Positions 31,396 through 40,975 of a DNA stretch of 64,000 nt are shown here, piece after piece. The DNA lies in contig NZ_JAGSOH010000024.1 in assembly GCF_018139625.1 (NCBI RefSeq), forward strand, positions 1 through 64,000, given 5' to 3'. The notes under the pieces were generated by a model that ran no database searches, was not told where the DNA came from, and worked only from the letters and a program-made list of their open reading frames with translations. The DNA comes from Actinospica acidithermotolerans (GTDB lineage: Bacteria > Actinomycetota > Actinomycetes > Streptomycetales > Catenulisporaceae). The translations under genes were made by a program, and so were the position numbers. Numbering within the stretch: the stretch's first letter is position 1; each line of letters starts with the position of its first letter.

Positions 31396-33177
31396 ATGAC
31401 GGCTGGCAACGGTCCCCAGTCCTCCATTCTGGTGGTCGACTCCGACCCCATCGAGCGCGACGCGACGGTGGAGGGCCTGCGCCGCCACCTCGGCCAGGCC
31501 TGCCGCGTCTTCGGCGCCGGCGGCCTGCGCGAGGCCTCGGAGGTCCTCGCCCACCTGCACATCGAGGGCCGCGCGGTGGCCCTCGCCGTCTGCGCGCATC
31601 GGCTCGCCGACGGCACCGGGGTGGAGCTGTTCAGCCACATCCGGCGCTCCTCGCCCGCGACCAAGCGGCTGCTGCTGACCACGATGGACCAGGCCGACTC
31701 CGCGCTGCAGGCCATCAGCCTGGCGCAGACCGACCGGTACGCCGTGCTGCCGGCGCATCCGATCGAGGTGCGCATCCTGCCGATCGTCGACGACCTGCTC
31801 GGCGAGTGGTTCGGCGAGCACTCGGCCGCCGAGATGGGGGTCACCGTCCTCGGCCACCGCTTCGCCGCGGCCAGCTACACCGTCAAGGACTACCTGACCC
31901 GGAGCCTGGTCCCGTTCACCTGGATGGACCTCGGCGAGGACCCCGAGGCGCAGGCGATGGCCAAGGACCTCAACCTGCCGAACCCGGCGCCGACCGTGGT
32001 GCTGCTGGAGGACGGCCGGACCCTGTACGACCCCTCCATCGCCGAGCTCGCGGGCGCGCTGGGCCTGACCCAGGAGGCGACCCGGCAGTCCTACGACCTG
32101 ATCGTCGTCGGCGGCGGACCCGCGGGCCTCGCGGCGGCCGTCTACGGGGCCTGCGAGGGCCTGAGCGTCGTCGTCATCGAGGACGACTGCCCCGGCGGCC
32201 AGGCCAGCATGAGCACGAAGGTGGAGAACCACCTCGGCTTCCCGGCGGGGCTGAGCGGCGCCGACTTCGCGCACCGCGCGCTCGCCCAGGCCCGCCGCCT
32301 CGGCGTCGAGTGGTGCTCGGCGAAGGTCGCCACCGGGCTGGTCCCGGGCGACGGCTCGCACATGGTCACGCTGGACAACGGCAACTCCCTGGTCGGCCGC
32401 AGCGTGCTGGTCGCGACCGGCATGACCTGGCGGCAGCTCGACGCCCCCGGGGTGGAGGAGCTGCACAACGCAGGCGTCTACTACGGCAGCTCGGAGACCG
32501 AGGCCCGGCAGTCCGCGGGCGAGGACGTGGTCCTGGTCGGCTCCGGCAACCCGGCGGGCCACGCCGCGCTCCAGTTCGCCGAGCACGCCCGGACCGTGAC
32601 CCTCGTCGTGCGCGAGGACGAGCTGCGCGCGGGCGGCATGTCCGAGACCCTCGCCGACCAGATCCTGCAGCGCCCGAACATCAGGGTCCGGGTGGACACC
32701 GAGATCGGGGAGGTGCGCGGCTACGGCCGGCTCGAGAAGGTCGTGCTGCTGGAGAGCGCCACCGGCGAGACCGAGATCATCCCCGCCACCGGCCTCTACA
32801 TCATGTTCGGCACGGTTCCGTCCTCCGAGTGGGTGCAGGGCGTCGTCGCGGTGGACGAGCTCGGCTTCATCCTCACCGACAACGAGATCGGCCGCCGTCC
32901 CGAGCTGCTGCCCGAGCCTTGGCACGCCCCGCGTCCGCCGTACCTGTCGGAGACCTCGGTACCCGGCGTCTTCGCCGCCGGCGACGTGCGCGCGGGATCG
33001 GTCAAGCGCATCGGCTCGGCCGTCGGACAGGGCGCCGTCGCGGTCGCCGCGGTCGCGCAGTACCTGCACGCGCTCAACGAGTCCGCGAAGCTGGAGGACC
33101 GGCCGCAGCTGGTCAGCGGCGCGGACGAGGGCCACATGCTGGAAGCCGCGGGCGACGGGGACATCCAGCCCGACTGA
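31396..33177 (+). CDS. Thioredoxin-reductase-like FAD oxidoreductase with N-terminal receiver-like and thioredoxin-fold domains
   Basis: A 593-residue three-part protein. Residues ~8-130 resemble a response-regulator receiver (SSILVVDSDPIERDATVEGL), but the phospho-acceptor region (LAVCAHRLADGTG) lacks the Asp. Residues ~145-225 look like a glutaredoxin/thioredoxin fold without a CxxC. Residues ~235-560 form a TrxR-like module: FAD motif DLIVVGGGPAGLAAAVYGA, GGQASMSTKVENHLGFP, NADPH motif VVLVGSGNPAGHAA, and C-terminal FAAGDVRAGSVKRIGSAVGQG. The redox CxxC normally between the two nucleotide motifs is replaced by VYYGSSETEA. It therefore probably does not act as a thioredoxin reductase, though FAD and NAD(P)H binding look intact. 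Confidence 0.88.
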   Translation: MTAGNGPQSSILVVDSDPIERDATVEGLRRHLGQACRVFGAGGLREASEVLAHLHIEGRAVALAVCAHRLADGTGVELFSHIRRSSPATKRLLLTTMDQADSALQAISLAQTDRYAVLPAHPIEVRILPIVDDLLGEWFGEHSAAEMGVTVLGHRFAAASYTVKDYLTRSLVPFTWMDLGEDPEAQAMAKDLNLPNPAPTVVLLEDGRTLYDPSIAELAGALGLTQEATRQSYDLIVVGGGPAGLAAAVYGACEGLSVVVIEDDCPGGQASMSTKVENHLGFPAGLSGADFAHRALAQARRLGVEWCSAKVATGLVPGDGSHMVTLDNGNSLVGRSVLVATGMTWRQLDAPGVEELHNAGVYYGSSETEARQSAGEDVVLVGSGNPAGHAALQFAEHARTVTLVVREDELRAGGMSETLADQILQRPNIRVRVDTEIGEVRGYGRLEKVVLLESATGETEIIPATGLYIMFGTVPSSEWVQGVVAVDELGFILTDNEIGRRPELLPEPWHAPRPPYLSETSVPGVFAAGDVRAGSVKRIGSAVGQGAVAVAAVAQYLHALNESAKLEDRPQLVSGADEGHMLEAAGDGDIQPD

Positions 33178-33281
33178 CCGACCCGACTGACCGACCCGAC
33201 CGGTCAGCCTGGACGGGTGCCTGCCCGATCGCCCCTCGGACCGCGGTGGAGTCCGAGGGCGATGACTGTCCAGGCGCGGGC

Positions 33282-34127
33282 TTACCCCAGTTCCAGCGAC
33301 ATCACCCCGTAGACCAGCGACTGCTGCAGGGACCTGATGGGCCCGGTGTACATCCGGGCGGTGCGCGAGGACGGAGTCAGTCCGTGCAGCTCGGCGAGGT
33401 TGCGGGCCACGTGGTGCGGCTCGGGGATGTCGATCGCGACCGTCGCGTCCCCCGCCTCGCGCAGCAGCGAGGCGAGGACGGCGGCGGCGTCGCGCGGGGT
33501 GGTGGCCAGCAGCGGGCCGATGCGCACGCCCTCGTTGGCCGGGCGAAGCACCCCGTAGCCGGTCAGCAGACCGTCGCGGAACCGGGCGCGGGTGACGTGC
33601 CGCGGGTCGGCGGCCCAGCGCGAGGCGAAGGGGTGCCGGTCGGCCGGGTGCCCCGCGGCGTCGAGGGCGGCGAGCAGGTCGAGGTGCTCGGGTCCGACCG
33701 GGACGACCCCCTCGACGTCCTCCGCCTTGTGCTCCAGGTTCGGCCTGCCCCGGTAGCGGACGGTCGTGTAGGCGGGCAGGAAGCCCTGCGTGCGGTAGTT
33801 GTCCTGCTGGTCGGGGACGCCGTCGAGGCCGATCGTGCGGGAACCGGCGTGCTGCATGCCGGCCTTCCAGGTCGCGATGCCGAACCCCTGCCCGCGCCGG
33901 TCCGGGCGGACCAGGTAGTAGCCGAGGAAAGCGTAGTCGGGGGAGTAGTTGACCACGCTGATCGCGGAGACGACCTTGCCGTCCAGCCTACCGAGCAGGA
34001 ACCCGCGGGGGTCCTGCATCAGGAAGTGCTCGGAGTCGTGCCGGCCGGGGTTCCAGCCCTCCTTGGCCGCCCACAGCACGACCTGGTCCCATTCGCCCGG
34101 ACGCGCCGGACCGATCTCGAAGCCCAT
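33282..34127 (-). CDS. GNAT acetyltransferase with C-terminal second domain
   Basis: A 281-residue protein. The N-terminal GNAT domain carries motif A YLVRPDRRGQGFGIATWKA (~70-88). The second half (~125-281: ARFRDGLLTGYGVLRPANEGVRIGPLLA, then AVAIDIPEPHHVA) matches the Acetyltransf_18-type tandem arrangement of YitH/HolE-like proteins. The ATG at 34127 (MGFEIGPARPGEWD) begins the domain directly. It lies 50 bp downstream of an amino-acid permease in the same direction, so it may be co-transcribed and act on a transported amine or amino acid. Confidence 0.86.
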   Translation of the reverse strand: MGFEIGPARPGEWDQVVLWAAKEGWNPGRHDSEHFLMQDPRGFLLGRLDGKVVSAISVVNYSPDYAFLGYYLVRPDRRGQGFGIATWKAGMQHAGSRTIGLDGVPDQQDNYRTQGFLPAYTTVRYRGRPNLEHKAEDVEGVVPVGPEHLDLLAALDAAGHPADRHPFASRWAADPRHVTRARFRDGLLTGYGVLRPANEGVRIGPLLATTPRDAAAVLASLLREAGDATVAIDIPEPHHVARNLAELHGLTPSSRTARMYTGPIRSLQQSLVYGVMSLELG

Positions 34128-34177
34128 GTTCAGTCGTTCTCTCGTTCGCTTGGTCGGTGCCAGGCCGCTCACGCGGC

Positions 34178-35692
34178 TCACATCAGATCGGGGTCGATGA
34201 CGGCCTGCTCGGGGGTGATCGTGTTGCGCGGGCCGTGGAAGGTGCGCCGGGCGCTGACGAACCACCAGACCGTGGCCACCGCGAGCACGACGGCCAGCGC
34301 GATCGGCGCGTAGTTGAAGTTGTCGTGCGTGATCGGGCTGTACTGCGGCAGCATGAACAGGATATTGCTGACCCCGATCCAGACGACGGCCAGCAGCGCG
34401 ATCGGCCGCCCCTTCGCGCCCAGGTTCCACGGTCCGGCCTCGAACCCGCCGCCGAGCCGCAGCCGCAGCAGGATCGGGATGCCGTACGCGGTGAACAGGC
34501 CGACGACGTTGACTGAGACGACCGCGGTGAACGCGGCGCTGTTCCACCAGCCCGGGAGCGTCAGCACGATCGAGCAGCCCGCCGCCAGCCAGACCGCCGC
34601 TACCGGGGTGTGGGTGCGCGCCGAGAGCCGGTGCCACAGGCCGCTGCCGGGGATCGCGCCGTCCCGGCTGAACGCCCAGATCTGCCGCGAGTTCGAGGTC
34701 ATGTTCGCCAGGCCGCAGAACAGCAGCGCGACCACCGGGAACAGCAGCAGCAGCTTCGCGCCGGTCAGGCCGACCGCGTCCACGAGGACCTGCGCCGGCG
34801 GCACGCTCGCCGAGGACTCCTTGGACCAGTTCTGGCTCGCGTAGACGAGGGAGAGCACGAGCACGAGCCCGAAGACGGCCGAGAAGCGGATCGACTGGGT
34901 GATGCCCTTCGGCGCGCTCGTCGCGGCGCCCTGCGTCTCCTCGCTCATGTGGAAGGAGCCGTCGAAGCCGGTGTACGTCCACGAGGTCACGAGCAGGCCG
35001 AGCAGGCCCCCGTACAGGCCGTTCGAGAAGCCGGTGTTGTTGACGAACGCGCCCGCGTAGTTCAGCGGCTCGTGATGCGAGGGCGCGAAGGCGAGTGAGA
35101 CCGCGATGACGACGACGCCGCCGAGCAGCCACCACACGGAGATCCGGTTGATCATGCCGACCGTGCGCACGGCGAAGGTGTTGAGCAGGCCGTGCAGCAC
35201 GAGCAGGCCCGCGGCGATCAGCACCGTGTTGTGCAGCGTCGCCGTGTAGCTCGGCCACTGCATGCTGATCCAGGCCTGCAGGAAGGTCGCGGCGGCGAAG
35301 TCGGTGGCCGCCGTGCCGCCGATCTGCCCGGCGAAGTTGAGCCAGCCCGTGTACCAGGACCAGGCGGCCTTGTTCCGCTTGGCCAGCCGCGCCGAGGCGT
35401 AGTAGAGGGCGCCGGAGGTGGGGTAGGCGGAGGCTATCTCGGCCATCGCCGCGCCGACCGCGAGCACGAGCACCGAGACGGCGATCCAGCCGAATATCAG
35501 GATGCGCGGACCGCCGGCCAGCATGCCGAAGCCGAACGCCGAGAACACGCCAGCGAGCACGTTGATGATGGTGGCGGAGATCGCGAAATTGTCGAAGGTC
35601 TTGAAGCCGCGGGCCAGTTCCCGCTGGTAGCCGAGTTGGTTGAGGGTCGCCTCGTCTTCGGCGACCTGTGCGGCTACGTCCGTGGTGGTCAT
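34178..35692 (-). CDS. APC-family amino acid/GABA permease
   Basis: 504 residues with 12 hydrophobic segments. The N-terminus (RELARGFKTFDNFAISATIINVLAG), EIASAYPTSGALYYASARLA and the central GFDGSFHMSEET block (the amino-acid-binding region with conserved E-E) are typical of the ACT/BAT group of APC transporters, which includes GabP-like and choline/GABA permeases. The predicted substrate is an amino acid or GABA; the direction is proton-coupled uptake. An upstream gene of unknown function ends 63 bp away on the same strand. Confidence 0.9.
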   Translation of the reverse strand: MTTTDVAAQVAEDEATLNQLGYQRELARGFKTFDNFAISATIINVLAGVFSAFGFGMLAGGPRILIFGWIAVSVLVLAVGAAMAEIASAYPTSGALYYASARLAKRNKAAWSWYTGWLNFAGQIGGTAATDFAAATFLQAWISMQWPSYTATLHNTVLIAAGLLVLHGLLNTFAVRTVGMINRISVWWLLGGVVVIAVSLAFAPSHHEPLNYAGAFVNNTGFSNGLYGGLLGLLVTSWTYTGFDGSFHMSEETQGAATSAPKGITQSIRFSAVFGLVLVLSLVYASQNWSKESSASVPPAQVLVDAVGLTGAKLLLLFPVVALLFCGLANMTSNSRQIWAFSRDGAIPGSGLWHRLSARTHTPVAAVWLAAGCSIVLTLPGWWNSAAFTAVVSVNVVGLFTAYGIPILLRLRLGGGFEAGPWNLGAKGRPIALLAVVWIGVSNILFMLPQYSPITHDNFNYAPIALAVVLAVATVWWFVSARRTFHGPRNTITPEQAVIDPDLM

Positions 35693-35755
35693 GGGGAGGG
35701 TCCTCCGGTCAAGTGGATGAGGATGCGGCGCCGGTGCGGCGGCGCGCGGTGCGGG

Positions 35756-36814
35756 TCAGCCGCGGCGGCAGTCGCGGTAGACGCGGGAGAGCACCTTCTC
35801 CGGCGGTCCGTGCCGGGACCAGGGGAAGGGGCTGGCGTACGGGTGCACGTGCTGGAAGACCCGCCAGGCCGGCCCGAACCGCCCGCCCCGGTGCAGCGCC
35901 TCCGCCAGCACGCTGAGATCGGAGACGGTGGCCGAGGCCGGCGGGCCGTCGGTCGCGTTCGGGCCGAACCAGGCGCGGCTGAGCTCCTCGGCCACCGGGT
36001 CGACGGCCTTCTCGCCGCGCAGCTCCAGATCGAGCATCTCCAGCAGGGTGCGCCGGCGCTGCTCGGCCTGCGGCTCCACCGGGCCGCGAGCGGTCAGGTG
36101 CCCGAGCAGCTGGTGGATCTTCGCGACCCGCTGCGGATCCGGTTCGACGGGCCCGGAGCCGTGGTCCTGCTCCAGGTCGGCGAACAGCGGCAGCAGCTGG
36201 TTGATGCCGTACGGCGGCCCGACCGAGGCGAGGTACGCGGCGGTGTCGGACGTCAGCTCGGCGCTGCCGCCGTGCCGCGGGTAGCACAGCGCGAGCAGCC
36301 GCTGGCCCGCCTCCCGGTTGCCCGGATGGCGCGCCTCGACCTCCCGCCACAGCGCCCAGGCCGGGTCGCCGCCCGTGCCCGGCGGCCGGGCCGGGACGCC
36401 GCCCTGCCCGGCCCCGCGCAGCCGGTGCAGCGTCAGCTCGATGACGAAGGGCGTCGGATCGGCCGGCCACGCCCGGTGCGCGGCCGTGCAGGCCTTCGCG
36501 GCGATCGCCTCGAGCGCCTCGCGGTCCCGGCGCGCGGTCAGCGCCCGGTGCGCCGCGACCCTTGCGTAGAGCAGCAGCGCGTCCGGGTTCTCCGGCTCCT
36601 GCTTGGCCCAGTTCTCCGCCACGTTGCTGCCCGCCGCGGTCGCGGCCAGCACCAGCGTGCGGAACGCGCGGGCGTCGTGGTTCCCGGCCGTCCGGGTGTC
36701 GGCCAGGGCCTCGCGGGCGGCGCCCACGCGCAGCGCCGCGACGTCCCCGCGGGCGACGGCGAGCACCCGGTCGGGGCCCGCGGGGTCCCAGTCGAAGGCG
36801 GGGGACGAGCTCAC
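35756..36814 (-). CDS. Helical repeat protein of unknown function (TPR-like)
   Basis: A 352-residue soluble helical protein rich in Ala/Arg/Leu. Segments such as NPDALLLYARVAAHRALTARRDREALEAIA and VLAEALHRGGRFGPAWRVFQHV are TPR-like in spacing, and the end HPYASPFPWSRHGPPEKVLSRVYRDC is distinctive. I recognise no catalytic motif. Proteins of this kind recur in actinobacteria. The ATG at 36814 was used. The gap up to 37111 holds only scattered short palindromes and a TTGACC hexamer at about 37007. Confidence 0.75.
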   Translation of the reverse strand: MSSSPAFDWDPAGPDRVLAVARGDVAALRVGAAREALADTRTAGNHDARAFRTLVLAATAAGSNVAENWAKQEPENPDALLLYARVAAHRALTARRDREALEAIAAKACTAAHRAWPADPTPFVIELTLHRLRGAGQGGVPARPPGTGGDPAWALWREVEARHPGNREAGQRLLALCYPRHGGSAELTSDTAAYLASVGPPYGINQLLPLFADLEQDHGSGPVEPDPQRVAKIHQLLGHLTARGPVEPQAEQRRRTLLEMLDLELRGEKAVDPVAEELSRAWFGPNATDGPPASATVSDLSVLAEALHRGGRFGPAWRVFQHVHPYASPFPWSRHGPPEKVLSRVYRDCRRG

Positions 36815-37111
36815 ATCTGCTCCGTACTGTGTGTCAGCGGCCCCTCGCGCAGGTGGGTGGAGGGAGGGGGCGACGAGGTGTTCCGGTGCCCGGCTGTAGC
36901 CGACCGGTCACGGATAACGGGCAGTACCGTACCGGAGGGCCGGAGAAAGATACAAGAGGTCGTACTTACCGGCCGTATCCGCGCGGGTACCGGCATTCCG
37001 TGCAATTGACCGCCGCACGGGCCGATGCACATTGCTGATGCAATCCCGTTCGGGCGCCTCCCCGGCATGGCGGCTCGATCCGGGCGGCGCCGCCGCCTAC
37101 CCTCGGGGACC

Positions 37112-38563
37112 ATGGCCGACGAGTACCTGGATCTGTCCACCCCGACCCTGGGCCCGCCGACGCAGGCCGTCGCGGACGCGGGCGACGAGGGTTACGCGAA
37201 GAGCCTGGCGCCGCGGCACGTCGGCATGATCGCCATCGGCGGCGCGATCGGCACCGGCCTGCTGCTCGGCGCGGGCGGGAAACTGCTGGTCGCCGGGCCC
37301 GCGCTGGCGCTCTCGTACGCGGTCGCCGGGGTGTTCGCCTACTTCGTCGTGCGCGCGCTCGGCGAGCTGACGCTGCACCGGCCGTCCTCAGGGTCCTTCG
37401 TCAGCTACGCGCGAGAGTTCATGGGCGAGCCCGGTGCGTACATCGCGGGCTGGATGTACGTGCTCAACTGGTCCACGACCGGCATGGCCGACAGCACCGC
37501 CGTCGCGCTCTACATGCACTACTGGGCCGCTTTCCGGTCCGTCCCGCAGTGGCTGCTCGCGCTCTGCGCGCTGATCGTGGTATTGACAATCAACCTTGTA
37601 TCCGTGCGTCTTTTCGGGGAAATCGAATTCTGGTTCGCGCTCATCAAGGTGACGGCGATCGCGTCATTCCTGGTCGTCGGCGTTTGGCTGCTCGGCACCG
37701 GCCACGAGGTGGCCGGCCGCACGCCCGGGATCAGCCTGATCCGCGAGAACGGCGGCTTCTTCCCGCTCGGCGTGCTCCCGGTCTTCACCGTCCTGCAGAG
37801 CGTCGTGTTCGCGTACGCGGGCGTCGAGATGGTCGGCATCACCGCCGGCGAGACGAAGGACCCCGCGAAGGTCGTCCCGCGCGCCGTGCGCTCGGTGACC
37901 TGGCGGATCGCCCTGTTCTACGTCTGCAGCGTGCTGATGCTCGCCCTGCTGCTGCCGTGGAACCGGTACTCCGCCTCGGAGAGCCCGTTCGTCACGGTGC
38001 TGTCGAAGATCGGCGTGCCCGGCATCGGCGGCGTCATGAACCTCGTCGTGCTCACGGCCGCGATGTCGAGCCTCAACTCCGGCTTCTACAGCACGGGCCG
38101 GGTGCTGCGCTCCATGGCCGCCGCCGGCTCGGCGCCGCGCTTCACCGGGCTGATGAACGCGCGGCACGTGCCCTACGGCGGTATCCTTTTCACCTGCGCG
38201 TTCGCCACGTTCGGCGTCGGGCTGAACGCCTGGCTCCCCGGCCAGGCCTTCGACATCGTGGTCAACTTCGCGGCCCTCGGCGTCGCCACCACCTGGATCA
38301 TGGTCATGCTCTGCCACCTCCTGTTCGTCCGCCGCACCCGCGCAGCGGGTCCCGGCGGGCCGGTCCGGCCGGGGTTCCGGCTCCGGGGCTGGCCCTGGGT
38401 CAACGCGGCCACGGTCCTGTTCCTGCTCGCGATCGTGGTCGACATGGGCGCGCAGGGCGGGGCCACCGGCCGGTGGACCGTCGCGGCGATCCCGGTGATC
38501 GCGGCCGTGCTGCTGACCGGCTGGGTGCTCTCCCGCCGCCGACTGCCGGACCGCAGCCGGTGA
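37112..38563 (+). CDS. AAT-family amino acid permease
   Basis: A 483-residue transporter with 12 hydrophobic helices. AIGGAIGTGLLLGAG (helix 1), ALGELTLHRPSSGSFVSYAREFMGEPGAYIAGW, and FAYAGVEMVGITAGETKDPAKVVPRAVRSV are hallmarks of the AAT subfamily (GABA, proline, asparagine permeases). The ATG at 37112 is preferred to 37025 because the latter adds an Arg-rich non-family extension. Its stop codon overlaps the start of the P-type ATPase (GTGA), so the two are translationally coupled. Confidence 0.92.
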   Translation: MADEYLDLSTPTLGPPTQAVADAGDEGYAKSLAPRHVGMIAIGGAIGTGLLLGAGGKLLVAGPALALSYAVAGVFAYFVVRALGELTLHRPSSGSFVSYAREFMGEPGAYIAGWMYVLNWSTTGMADSTAVALYMHYWAAFRSVPQWLLALCALIVVLTINLVSVRLFGEIEFWFALIKVTAIASFLVVGVWLLGTGHEVAGRTPGISLIRENGGFFPLGVLPVFTVLQSVVFAYAGVEMVGITAGETKDPAKVVPRAVRSVTWRIALFYVCSVLMLALLLPWNRYSASESPFVTVLSKIGVPGIGGVMNLVVLTAAMSSLNSGFYSTGRVLRSMAAAGSAPRFTGLMNARHVPYGGILFTCAFATFGVGLNAWLPGQAFDIVVNFAALGVATTWIMVMLCHLLFVRRTRAAGPGGPVRPGFRLRGWPWVNAATVLFLLAIVVDMGAQGGATGRWTVAAIPVIAAVLLTGWVLSRRRLPDRSR

Positions 38564-40953
38564 CGCTCGTGCAGTCCGGCCTGACCGGGGCCCAGGTCGC
38601 CGAGCGCGTCGCGGCCGGCCGGACCAACCGCGTGCCGACCCGCTCCAGCCGCTCGCTCGGCGCGATCGTCCGGGCGAACGTCCTCACCTGGTTCAACGGG
38701 CTCATCGGCTCGCTGTTCGTGATCATGCTGATCGTCGGGCCGATCCAGGACGCCCTGTTCGGGTTCGTGATCATCTTCAACTCGCTGATCGGCATCGTGC
38801 AGGAGTGGCGGGCCAAGCGCACGCTCGACTCGCTCGCCATCGTCGGCGAGGCCCGGCCGCGGGTGCGCCGCGACGGCGCCGAGGTGCAGGTCCGGACGGG
38901 TGACATCGTCCTCGACGACGTCATCCTCCTGGGCCCGGGCGAGAAGATCCCGGTCGACGGCGCCGTCCTGGAGTCCACCGCCCTCGAGGTGGACGAATCG
39001 CTGCTCACCGGCGAGTCCGATCCGGTCCGCAAGGACGTCGGCGACGAGGCGCTGTCCGGCTCGTTCGTCGTCGCCGGGCAGGGCGCGATGCGCGCGGAGC
39101 GAGTCGGCGCCGACGCGCACGCCGCGCAGCTCGCCGCCGAGGCCCAGGAGTTCACGCTCGTGCGCTCCGAGCTGCGCGACGGCATCGCGCAGATCATCAA
39201 GTATCTGACGTATCTGCTGGTGCCCGCCGGGATCCTGCAGATCATCGTGCAGACGGCCATCGCGGGCGGCCTGCGCAACGGCATCAGCCGGACCGTCGCC
39301 GGGATCGTGCCGATGGTGCCGGAAGGGCTCGTGCTGCTCACGTCCGTGGCCTTCGCGGTCGGCGTGGTGCGGCTCGGCCGGCGCAACTGCCTGGTGCAGG
39401 AGCTGCCCGCGATCGAGGGCCTGGCCCGCGTCGACACCGTGTGCCTCGACAAGACCGGCACGCTCACCGAAGGCGGCATGCGGCTCGCCGGCATCGAGCC
39501 GCTGGCCGCGGAGGCCACCGAAGCGCAGGTCCGCGAGGTCCTCGGCGCCCTCGGCGCGCTCGAGGAGCGGCCGAACGCGACCATGCTGGCGATCATCGAG
39601 GCGTGCCCCGCGCCCGTGGCAAGCTGGTCGGCGCAGACCGTGGCCGCCTTCTCCTCGGCGCGGAAGTGGAGCGGCGCGACCTTCGCGGACGGCCGCGGCA
39701 CGTGGCTGATCGGCGCGCCGGACATCCTCGGCGCAGGCACGTACGCCGCCGAGCGGGCCGAGCGGGTCGGCGCCGGCGGACTGCGCGTTCTGCTGCTGGC
39801 GAACTCGCCGAAGGAGCTGTCGGCCGAGGGCGCGAACTCGACCGCCGACATGGACCCGCGCCCCATCGCCCTGATCACGCTGGAGCAGCGGATCCGCGAC
39901 GACGCAGCGCCGACACTCGCGTACTTCGAGCGGCAGAAGGTGCACCTCAAGGTCATCTCCGGGGACAACGCCGTCTCGGTCGGCGCCGTCGCCCAGACCC
40001 TCGGACTGCCCGGCGCGGAGCACCCGGTCGACGCGGGCGGTCTGACGCCCGGCTTCGCCGACGATTTCGCCGCGGAGATCGCGGACAACTCGGTCTTCGG
40101 CCGCGTGACGCCGCGTCAGAAGCAGCAGATGGTCCTCGCCCTGCAAGGCCGCGGCCGCACGGTCGCGATGACCGGCGACGGCGTGAACGACGTGCTCGCG
40201 CTGAAGAACGCGGACATCGGCATCGCGATGGGCGCCGGCTCCGGCGCGGCCAGGGCCGTCGCCCAGATCGTGCTGCTCGACGAGCGCTTCGCCACGCTGC
40301 CCAGCGTCGTCGCCGAGGGCAGGCGGGTGGTCGGGAACATCGAGCGCGTCTCGAACCTGTTCCTGGTGAAGTCCTTCGAGTCGTTCCTGCTCGTCGTGCT
40401 CACCGGCATCGGCCGGCTGCCGTACCCGTTCCTGCCGCGCCACTCCACCCTCATCGGCGCGCTCACGATCGGGATCCCGTCCTTCTTCCTCGCCCTCGCC
40501 CCGAACCTCGCGCGCGCCCGCACCGGCTTCGTCAAGCGCGTCCTGCGCTTCGCCATCCCGGCGGGGCTGGTCAACGGCGTGGCCGCGTTCGTGTCCTATT
40601 ACCTCGCACGGCTGGCCCCCGGGGCGTCGCTGCCGACCGAGCAGACCTCGGCGATGATCACGCTGTTCACGGCGAGCCTCGCGGTCCTCCTGCTGGTCGC
40701 CCGGCCGTACGTGTGGTGGAAGGCCGTACTGGTCGGCACGATGGCCGCGCTGTTCATCCTCGTCACGGCGCTGCCGCTCGGCCGCCATTTCTTCCAGCTC
40801 CAGTTCGGCGCCTGGCAGCAGACGGTCCTCTCCTTCGCGGTCGCGGCGGTGGCGGCCGTCGTGCTGGAGATCCTCTGGCGCTGGTCCCGCGCCCGCGACG
40901 CCGAGACCACGCGAACGGAGGAGATCACGCGAACGGAGGAGCCTGCCCTCTGA
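38560..40953 (+). CDS. CtpE-like cation-translocating P-type ATPase
   Basis: A 797-residue P-type ATPase. Motifs in order are actuator TGES (~150), the transmembrane cation site PMVPEGLVLLTS (~252-263), phosphorylation DKTGTLTEG (~296-304), and hinge TGDGVND (~540). There is no N-terminal heavy-metal domain. The combination and size match mycobacterial CtpE, a calcium pump; the ion here is inferred. The GTG start at 38560 overlaps the permease stop by four bases. Coupling of an amino acid permease with a cation pump is unusual. The C-terminal tail ends with a duplicated TRTEE motif. Confidence 0.92.
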   Translation: MTLVQSGLTGAQVAERVAAGRTNRVPTRSSRSLGAIVRANVLTWFNGLIGSLFVIMLIVGPIQDALFGFVIIFNSLIGIVQEWRAKRTLDSLAIVGEARPRVRRDGAEVQVRTGDIVLDDVILLGPGEKIPVDGAVLESTALEVDESLLTGESDPVRKDVGDEALSGSFVVAGQGAMRAERVGADAHAAQLAAEAQEFTLVRSELRDGIAQIIKYLTYLLVPAGILQIIVQTAIAGGLRNGISRTVAGIVPMVPEGLVLLTSVAFAVGVVRLGRRNCLVQELPAIEGLARVDTVCLDKTGTLTEGGMRLAGIEPLAAEATEAQVREVLGALGALEERPNATMLAIIEACPAPVASWSAQTVAAFSSARKWSGATFADGRGTWLIGAPDILGAGTYAAERAERVGAGGLRVLLLANSPKELSAEGANSTADMDPRPIALITLEQRIRDDAAPTLAYFERQKVHLKVISGDNAVSVGAVAQTLGLPGAEHPVDAGGLTPGFADDFAAEIADNSVFGRVTPRQKQQMVLALQGRGRTVAMTGDGVNDVLALKNADIGIAMGAGSGAARAVAQIVLLDERFATLPSVVAEGRRVVGNIERVSNLFLVKSFESFLLVVLTGIGRLPYPFLPRHSTLIGALTIGIPSFFLALAPNLARARTGFVKRVLRFAIPAGLVNGVAAFVSYYLARLAPGASLPTEQTSAMITLFTASLAVLLLVARPYVWWKAVLVGTMAALFILVTALPLGRHFFQLQFGAWQQTVLSFAVAAVAAVVLEILWRWSRARDAETTRTEEITRTEEPAL

Positions 40954-40975
40954 CGCGCGCGGGTAGAGCGACGCC

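Noticed and set aside
37549..40953. A single 1134-residue fusion of permease-frame sequence with the P-type ATPase
   Set aside because: The first third is an out-of-frame shadow of the permease; the ATPase begins at the GTG overlapping the permease stop.
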